The translations under genes and the position numbers were made by a program. A DNA stretch of 64,000 nucleotides from the NCBI GenBank assembly GCA_947359465.1, contig OX375874.1, forward strand, positions 99,823,441-99,887,440. Reading direction: 5' to 3'. Below are positions 56,943 through 64,000 of this stretch, piece after piece. The stretch's first letter is position 1. Every line of letters starts with the position of its first letter. Below the pieces are notes generated by a model. The model worked only from the letters and a program-made list of their open reading frames with translations. It made no database searches and was not told the origin of the DNA. Origin of the DNA: Metellina segmentata. Lineage: Eukaryota; Arthropoda; Arachnida; Araneae; Tetragnathidae.

Positions 56943-57987
56943 TAACTTTTTTTTAATATAGAGAGATTATTATTCTTTCAATAACGGCATTATTCTTTCA
57001 ATCATGGCATATTTACACTTACAAATTGCTTTATTCTGAATTACCTGCTACTTTTAGTCAAATACTTTGTGGTGGTGTTGCGTGTGATGAAAAAGAAACA
57101 CAATTGATTAAAATAACAAATATTTGAAAAGAAAACTGCGAAATGAAACAAAATAAAAGGTGTCGGGTAAAAGTTGTTCTAAAGATATTAATTTGTGATT
57201 CCTTTTTATCTCTTGATCTTGCAGTTGCCACAACTTACAACTAAAAAGTGTATAAATTTAGAAATGCGAAATTAATTCAGAGCGAAAGGAACACGAGTTT
57301 CCGTTTTATTCCCGTTCGTTGAAAAATATCGTCTGTCCCAAATGTTCGGAAATCATTTACATTGCGCAAAGACCAAAAATAAGACTCGAAATAAATAGAG
57401 TATCAGAGTTAAAATTTCATTATAAATTTTTTTTTTTGAAAAGTAATTGGTTTTTTAGCAGTACTGGTAAAGCAAATCAAAGTAATCGTAATACTCAAAA
57501 TACATTCCAATTCTTCGAAAACTACCAAATTGTGGCTGATTTAAGTATACTTACTCAGGTGTTTTAGCATGAAACTCTTCTAAATATAACAATAAAGATA
57601 TGTTTAATATTTGATTCACTAAACTATTAGATAATGTATAAAATTAAACACACTGTAATCAAATATCTGAAATAAAATTCATGTGATCCCTGCACAAACA
57701 CATAAACACAAAATGGAACATAGAACAGAAAGACGGACAAACAGACTTTCGCAACCAATTTCACTCGCTAAATAAAGTAAGTACTCACTGTATGCAAATT
57801 TCCATGAAAATGTATTAAACCGTGTGGACGTGTAGAGCACATACATACAGACAGATGGACAGACAGACAGACACCAAACGCGAAAAGGGCGGATTCGGCA
57901 TCAAAAGGGTTCAAAACGGATAGAAAACTTGAAATGGGTCGAAAATATTGAATGTACAAACAAACACTCCATTCTTATTTTTATAGA

Positions 57988-58822
57988 TGGGCTGTATCTC
58001 TGGAAAATTCAACAAAGGATTCGACGTTTTACTTCAAAGTACGTACCTGAATATGTAATTCATTTTACATCCCAATGTATCATTGTTATTTGTCTGAATT
58101 TTGGTTTACTGAAAAATTGTTGCACTGTAACTAATTGTAAAAATTGTTGCTCTACAAGTAGTAAACTTCGGTTTTGTTTTGTTTATTCAACATCATTTTT
58201 ACTGCTTGAACGTTCATTAAGCTGGGAAGGGTCTTTTATCAAAAGGTTAGATTTTTGGGAAAACTCGGGGACGAAACATTTTGTTTTTAAATCATGTTAA
58301 AAAATAACTTTATCGATTTAAATAAATTCTTGAATTAAACAAAGTTCTTTATTACTATGTTGAAAAAAGTGAGAATCGTTTGGTTATTATTTCCTTTAAT
58401 TTCGTGGGATCTGCATTAGTAACAGCTCTAATTAAATCACAAATATATGATAATACTTCTGCCTCAAGAGCAGCAATATCACTGAAATTAGGTTAAGGAC
58501 TCAGTAATAACGTTCAAATTAAATACAAATTTTAGATAGCAAAAAATTCTGTGTCATATTTCCACAGCAAGGAACGACACTCCAGAAACTTCTAGTTTGG
58601 ATTCCAGACTAAACCATTTTGAACCTTGGCAGAGATAAATTACTACCACAGTTCGAAATAAAGTTGATAAACGTAGCTCATACAAAACGTACTCACCAAA
58701 CAAGATTATCCTGTCCTTGCTGTGGTTTCTGAAGATAACATCCGTTAAAAAGAATCACATCAAACTTTAAATTTGTACATCGTCCGATAATACTATGGTT
58801 TTAACATTAGAATAGCAGGATT
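57988..58822. other. intergenic DNA
   Basis: A 123-codon plus frame overlaps the Helitron end (57929-58300) and has no recognised motif; I do not support it as a gene. Confidence 0.4.
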
Positions 58823-60018
58823 TTAAACACCTAAAACCGCCGTTTGGAGTCAACTTGACCCTCATAAGAAATGTAAGCCATATCAAACTAAATTTCTTTG
58901 TAATTGATAAAGGATGTTAAAATTACAACATATAAGAGAGTTTATATAGGTTTTTTTTTTGTTTATAGAGATAATGCGTTTTTTTTTTTGCTTAAAAAGT
59001 TATTTTTTTGAAATGGCAACAAAAAAATGACAATATATAATAATCTAGTATATTGGAATGTATAATATTACACAATATTCTTTAGCAGGAGTTCATAATT
59101 ACAAAACAAACAAAAGATACAAATACAAATAATACAAATTAGCGCACACAACATCTTTCAAAGTGAGATTACAAAAAATATAAACTATAAATGAGCACAA
59201 TGTATTCCAAAGTTCAATAGACATTAGCGCAGGTGGAACAATATGAACGCTTGACCAGTGACATCAATATATTTACCACAAATTGGTTTCTGGCATCCCT
59301 CACAATTGTCAGAAATCTTATTCTGTCCCTTGCAAAGTTCAGAGGTACATTTCTCTCATTTTAGGGTCTGTACTTGAACAATTGGGGCATCTGTTGCGCA
59401 AAGAACCATTTGTAGCTCTTCCACGAGTGCAAGAATACATTATCGAAATAAAATTTTGAAGCCCGGGGATTCAAGCATTGAGTGCGGCAATGTCAAGGAC
59501 GTTATGAAAAACATGAAGAGGCCACCTACGAGTTCCACATCTCGTAGTATATTTCCTTAGCAACTGATCTACTACATCTATGCCACGTTTAGTATGATTG
59601 TTGCAAGTGTAAGCGGCTTCTTTGAGCTGTTGCCAAGCACATTCGTGTGATGGAGCTAAGAATCGGGACATTCTTTTGAACGATAGTCATCGCAATCAAA
59701 CAAAGTTTTGCGGTGCAAGTTTCACCATGCGCAGAAAACAAAAATGAGGCATCGGGAATTCGAAAACAGACATTCACTGGAAAATCGGACATTTTTCTTA
59801 TGAGCGTCAAAATGACCCCTGTTGGCTGTTCTAGGTATTTCTTTGATTATTTAATTTAATAATTAACATAGAAATATGAAAAATTGTCACAGAACACTTG
59901 GAAGGCATTTTAAGATAAGTCAAAAAATATGAGCTTCGATGTTCCACTGTATGGTCAAATAAAGCATGGTAAATTGGAAAAAAGGTCAAAATGACCCCAA
60001 CGATGCTTCTAGTGTAAG
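58823..60018 (-). mobile_element. piggyBac-type transposon relic
   Basis: A TTAA at 58823-58826 precedes ACACCTAAAACCGCCGTTTGGAGTC. The inverse of CACTAGAAGCATCGTTGGGGTC ends near 60014, an imperfect terminal inverted repeat; the right TTAA is decayed to TAAG. The interior codes for the C-terminal part of a piggyBac transposase on the minus strand. At about 1.2 kb it is internally deleted. Confidence 0.7.
59340..59810 (-). pseudogene. piggyBac transposase, C-terminal part
   Basis: Reading leftwards: GVI-LTLIRKMSDFPV (end of an upstream block); then RFLAPSHE in place of the usual LLS-MH segment; then HTKRGIDVVDQLLRKYTTRCGTRRWPLHVFHNVLDIAALNA. The last matches the N-TK-GVD-[VL]DQ...Y...R-TRRWP...N-LD-[AS]-NA signature of piggyBac and includes its final conserved D. 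After a stop near 59480, CTRGRATNGSLRNRCPNC at about 59380-59440 is the cysteine-rich zinc finger. A frame break and the missing first catalytic aspartates make it dead. Confidence 0.8.
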
Positions 60019-60109
60019 AATCAGGTCAAAATATAGGATCACCACTTTTGATTGAAGTTTTGTTGGCGTATGAATAGGAATTACGATTCATTAAAATATA
60101 TTATTAAAT

Positions 60110-60290
60110 TTCAACCACAGGAAACAGGGCAAAATAAACTAAAATAAATTCGGTGGGAAAAGAAATTGCAAATGCGAATTCGTGATTATTTTTTATCTCA
60201 CGACATCGCATAAATTACAACTAAAAATTTAAAGAATTTTGAATGCGAAATAAGTTTGGAGGAATAAACAAATAAAACAATAATGACTGC
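60110..60290 (-). mobile_element. diverged Helitron family-1 fragment
   Basis: Sequence such as TCGTGATTATTTTTTATCTC and CATAAATTACAACTAAAAA followed by GAATGCGAAATAAG aligns with the interior of the family-1 Helitrons (compare 57190-57290). No ends are retained. Confidence 0.5.
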
Positions 60291-60770
60291 ACATTGTCAG
60301 CGAACAACCCACACATTGTCTACGAGGTGCAACATTTTCAATTTTTATGCAAACATTTTAAAATTTTTACACTGCAATTACACATTTTTACGTGATGAAC
60401 ATATCTCTACATAACAAAAAGATATTTTTAAAAGAACACAGAAGCAATAAGAAAAATCACACACGCTTTTGCATTTTAAACGTTACTGCATACGTATTTT
60501 CTATTACATAAAGTCATTCGAAAATAAAAATCAATGCCTCTGGCATATCCCTTATTAATAAAAGAAACGCCAAAAAAGTTCCAAAACTGTTCCTGGCATA
60601 CGATTCTCCAACCATCCGAGCAATAAAATCATGATTTATTATCTTCGAGAGCGCAACCCTCGAAACTATAAATAATACCACAAACAAATCAAATCACACG
60701 GAATACGCTCTCCTGCTTATTCTCCATCACGATAAAAATTTCCCTAAATTTATATTCATAGCTAGGTTTT

Positions 60771-61940
60771 TATTACCCGGAGCATTTGAGTAAATAGTCG
60801 CGTTTAGTAAAACGTCTGCCTGGAATAAATGCATCTGTATTTATGCTTTCTAAATCGGAAGCTGTGCTAAAATGGAGAGCGGATGATATGGAGAAATTCC
60901 TCCCAGACATTTGTACTCGTGTTTATTTAATGCATGTTCGTCTAAAGGCAGAAGCATCGCATATTTTACGAAAATTCTATCCGCAATGGTTTGAGAAATC
61001 TTGTTTTTGCTGTATGATCCATTTGGAAGAACAAACCTAAGAGATAAATGGAAGAATTATTAAATTCGCAAGCCTTTTGAGAATATTGGCAGTTTGGTTA
61101 TTAAATTCTTAAATTAAATGCTTTCATACTTTATCATGTGTACATCAGCTTAAGACAAATACTCTCGACCAGATTATTTGAGTAATAGAATTTTGTAAAG
61201 TCTGGTAAAGCGAACATGATTGGTCTTTCAAACAATAACATAAGTTCTGATGTTTTTTAGAACATTAAGTAGTAGCCATAAAACATATTCATTCTCCTAT
61301 TTTTTAATACAATTGCGTGTTTTTAAATGTTTGGAAGTTGTATGCTGAAATGAAACTCAGATAGATGATAAGGACAAATTCCTCCCAGGTATTTGTACTC
61401 GTATTTATTAAATGCATGTTCCGGATAAAAACTGAAGCATCGCATGTTTCATTAAAATTTGATCCGGAATGGTTTGAGGAACCTTGTTTTTGCTGGATGC
61501 TTCTTTGGAGAAACAAACGTAAGAGGTAAATGGCTATTTTATTAAATTCACAGGTTATGGTCTGGCAACTTTTGATAGTGTTGGCAATTTGTATATTAAA
61601 TTCTTAAAACAATTCCTTTTCGTCCTATATATCTATTACAGCTTATGAAAGGTATATTCTAGTCCAAATTTCGTTAAGTGATCGTAAGTTTGTTAAAGCA
61701 GACATGGTTACTCTTACAAACTATAACAGAAGTTTTGATATCTTTTTAGAACGTTAAATATCAGCCATATGACATTCAGTTCTTTGCGTAGTTTAATAGT
61801 TTAATGCCATTGGGCGTTTGGTTTGTTCTTAATATTTTACTTTTAAAAAACGTAGATTTTTGCAATGATAGTTTTAATAAATTTTGAAATTAAAGTTTAT
61901 AAACCCGATGTGGGGGCATCAGCAAATAGTAGCGTTTAGG
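60771..61940. repeat. local tandem duplication of an unrecognised unit (two and a part copies)
   Basis: Unit 1 (about 60771-61290) and unit 2 (about 61300-61790) align over most of their length, offset about 485 bases near GTATTTGTACTCGT (60908, 61391). A third start matching CCCGGAGCATTTGAGTAAATAGT...CGTTTAG occurs at about 61903. Unit 1 holds a 65-codon plus frame (60843-61040) whose KAEASHILRKFYPQWFEKSC corresponds to KTEASHVSLKFDPEWFEEPC in unit 2. The unit may carry a small exon or coding remnant; I do not recognise it. Confidence 0.65.
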
Positions 61941-62860
61941 GAGTGGATTGCGTGGCTTCAATTTCACCTGGAGATTATATTAGTCACTTTTCGGGTAATC
62001 AGATTATGAGTAAGGTTGTTTTAAATAGTTATACGATTTGTGTGTGTGTGTGGACAAGCAATGGCCATTTTCTTTTCAAATTTTCAAAAACCTCATTTTC
62101 TCAGATAATTTTTATTTTGTATAGTAATTCCTGTTTACTGCTATCCCCTTACACAGTGTTGACTTTCATCTCACATGATCCTTTTAATATAAACTTTTAT
62201 ACATTTCAGAAACGCTTACACTTTTTTTCATTCCCGCATTTTTCAATGCACGTTCACAAAGTTTTTTTATGATAAGATTATTTACAGATTTGTACGTTAG
62301 ATGCAAATAATAATGATTATTTTACTATGTGATTTTAGTAATACTTTTTTGTCTTTTACCTATTGTAAAGAGCTGTACAGCTTTATTCGAAAAATAGAAG
62401 CATCTAACAAAGGCACTTATTAGTACTGAATGTAATTGAATTGGTGAATGCAGAAATCACACAGATCCCATTTTCCAAATTTAAGAAAAGTGATAAAAGA
62501 AACCACTGATTCTGCACTCAACGCATTTTTATGACCCGTTATTTATTAACTTAATCCATGGACTAATATGATTTCTTCATTTATTGCGTGCGGACTCAGA
62601 CAAACCTACTTATACAATAAAATCATTTTCAAAATTTTTGAACTCTGTTTTTTGCATTCACCAATTTAATTATAATGTGTGCATATTTCGCAGTAAAAGT
62701 AAGAATAAATGTTACAAAATAAGATCTATAATTGTTATTTTATGCACTCTATGAGAAAAAAAGCAAGTTGCACTTGGAAGCTGTAGACTAGTATAAATGA
62801 AATTTGGAGGAGTGGTACATCGGCGTTGAAGATGCAAATGATGAAATTTTCAGAATCGGT
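61941..62860. other. intergenic DNA, no gene recognised
   Basis: AT-rich. A 109-codon frame at 61943-62272 is unremarkable and probably chance. Confidence 0.35.
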
Positions 62861-64000
62861 TTAGTATGTGCCAAGGGCAGGGAAGCTCCCAAACACGCTG
62901 CATACCGGGGCATAAAAGGACATCCAGTAGAGCAGCAAATTCATTTCGACTCATGCTGCTGTGTTGGTTACATCGTTTCTCACTGAGTTATGCCTCGGAA
63001 AAGGTTTGCGAGCAATTTAAGCAACTGGGAGAGCTTGACAGAGGCCGAGTAATTGGCCTACGAGAAGGTGGAATGTCTAATCGACAGATTGTGCAACACA
63101 TTGGTTGTAGCGATTTTACTGTTGCACGCTGTTGTCAGCGGTGGATACAACAAGGCACATGCCAGCTTCAACCAGGCCCAGAAAAGCCTAGAGAAACCAG
63201 ACCGAGAGACGATCGACGTATTATAAGACATGCTCGTACTGATCCAACAGCCACTGTTGCAGACATCCAACGGGCAGTGGAGACCTCTATCGATCATCCA
63301 ATCAGTGAACGCACCATTTGTCGACGGTTTCATGACGTGGGACAAAACTCACATAGACTGTTACGACGACTGCCTTTAACAGCATTGCATCGCTGTCAAA
63401 GAGTGGAGTTTTGTGACAGACGGACATGGGGCATCAAATGGTCTTCACTGACGAATCCTGTTTCTGCTGGGTGGAGACGACAATCGAATCCGTGTGTGAA
63501 TACAACGTGGTCAGCCCCAAAGTTGATGGTATGTTGTGCAGCGTCACACATCCAGAAGACCTGGTGTCATGGTGTGGGGTGCAATTGCGTATGATACCAA
63601 ATCAGCTTTGGTATTCGTTACGGGCTCTTTGACAGGCCAGCGTTACGTACAAGAAATTTTACAGCCATTTACGCTCCCATTCCTGAACTCCCAGGTTCAC
63701 CCGCTTTTTCAACAAGACAATGCTCGACCCCATATTGCTGCCGTCTCTAGGGCTTATCTACGACACAGTGATATCTTACCATGGTCGGCATACTCGCCGG
63801 ACCTGCCCCCGATCGAGAATGTATGGGATGCCATTGGACGAGACGTCACCACTCCACACGTACCGCATAATTTGCTGGAACTACGTGACAGGGTTCAAGC
63901 AGCATGGAATGGACTGTCGCAGGACTGCGTAAAGCTCCTGTATGACTCACTACCAAGGCGCTTGTCATACTGCATTAGGAATAATGGTGATCATACGCCA
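62860..64000 (+). mobile_element. Tc1-like transposon, cut by the window's right edge
   Basis: Encodes a third Tc1 subfamily. The left terminal repeat is not recognised and the right one lies beyond the window. Its transposase differs in sequence from both other Tc1 copies here. Confidence 0.75.
62993..64000 (+). pseudogene. Tc1-like transposase, 3' truncated by window end
   Basis: An ATG at 62993 gives MPRKRFASNLSNW, a usual Tc1 start. The helix-turn-helix then reads in another frame (LGELDRGRVIGLREGGMSNRQ, CSDFTVARCCQRW), followed by RPRDDRRIIRHARTDPTAT and RTICRRFHDVG. The catalytic blocks appear in further frames: VFTDESCFCWVE (first D, about 63432), FQQDNARPHIAA (second D, about 63708-63740) and PWSAYSPDLPPIENVWD (third, about 63780-63825), then LYDSLPRRL near the edge. 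At least two shifts separate them. Order and spacing fit DD34D Tc1. Confidence 0.85.

Larger units (their letters stand above)
55461..56966 (-). mobile_element. non-autonomous Helitron, family 2
   Basis: The minus-strand 3' end forms a GC-rich hairpin GGGGGCGGAGCCCCC directly followed by TAG, the classic Helitron 3' end. The 5' end is TCTCTCTATATTAAAAA at 56966. Host sequence AAACA | TTATTATTC is restored by excision, an A-T insertion. The element contains GGTTTGCTTCGCAAACC palindromes near the 3' end, three units of about 185 bp (56044-56530), and a CGG run at 56919-56942. No Rep/helicase is present. Confidence 0.9.
54943..57987 (-). mobile_element. non-autonomous Helitron, family 1, copy 5, carrying a family-2 Helitron
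   Basis: 3' end CTAGCAAAATACCCGACC at 54943; 5' end the inverse of TCTATAAAAATAAGAATGG at 57987, followed by T. Interrupted by 55461-56966. Without that insert it is about 1.54 kb and collinear with copies 1 and 2. Confidence 0.9.

Noticed and set aside
62041..62052. GT-rich run as a regulatory or Z-DNA element
   Set aside because: Too short (six GT units) to support any claim.

Overview
The window looks like AT-rich, repeat-heavy nuclear DNA of an arthropod. The retro- and DNA-transposon mix (Tc1, mariner-like, pogo, piggyBac, hAT-like, Helitrons, a tRNA-derived SINE, a Gypsy-type LTR element) and a tandem set of intronless gustatory-receptor-like genes fit a chelicerate such as a spider best. 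That taxon is an inference; no marker gene here proves it. There is no operon-like layout, rRNA or CRISPR, and no true tRNA (only tRNA-like SINE heads).

Host genes. The only intact, convincing host genes are three single-exon, plus-strand, seven-helix receptors of 359-362 residues at 26873-27961, 32143-33231 and 38656-39735. They share an N-terminus, a QEKRIQ loop, a KWPCIALWS helix and a final helix resembling the gustatory receptor signature. Sequence just 3' of the second receptor (33568-35325) is repeated at 1-5135. The array therefore probably grew by segmental duplication and probably continues left of base 1.

1-26 kb. The duplicated flank is split by a 3.5-kb DNA transposon with long inverted repeats and an 8-bp target duplication. 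Next come a mariner-like remnant inside an older inverted-repeat element, a Tc1 relic, and a 5.65-kb LTR retrotransposon that keeps gag and protease but has no reverse transcriptase, RNase H or integrase. Then follow an hAT-type MITE and a long decayed copy (17.6-24.2 kb) of an uncharacterised repeated arthropod protein family, itself interrupted by a Harbinger-like MITE, a complete-length Tc1 element and a SINE.

26-48 kb. The receptor genes are separated by TE debris: GTGCAC-rich hAT MITEs, SINE copies, a mariner-like fragment, two head-to-tail Helitrons and a piggyBac zinc-finger fragment.

48-64 kb. A pogo/Tigger deletion derivative is followed by two minus-strand Helitrons, each carrying younger insertions (a same-family Helitron in opposite orientation plus a TTAA-flanked element in one; a different Helitron family in the other). 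Beyond lie a piggyBac relic, a locally duplicated unit of unknown nature and a Tc1-like transposase pseudogene running off the right edge.

All calls come from reading the sequence and from recalled family motifs; no database search was run.
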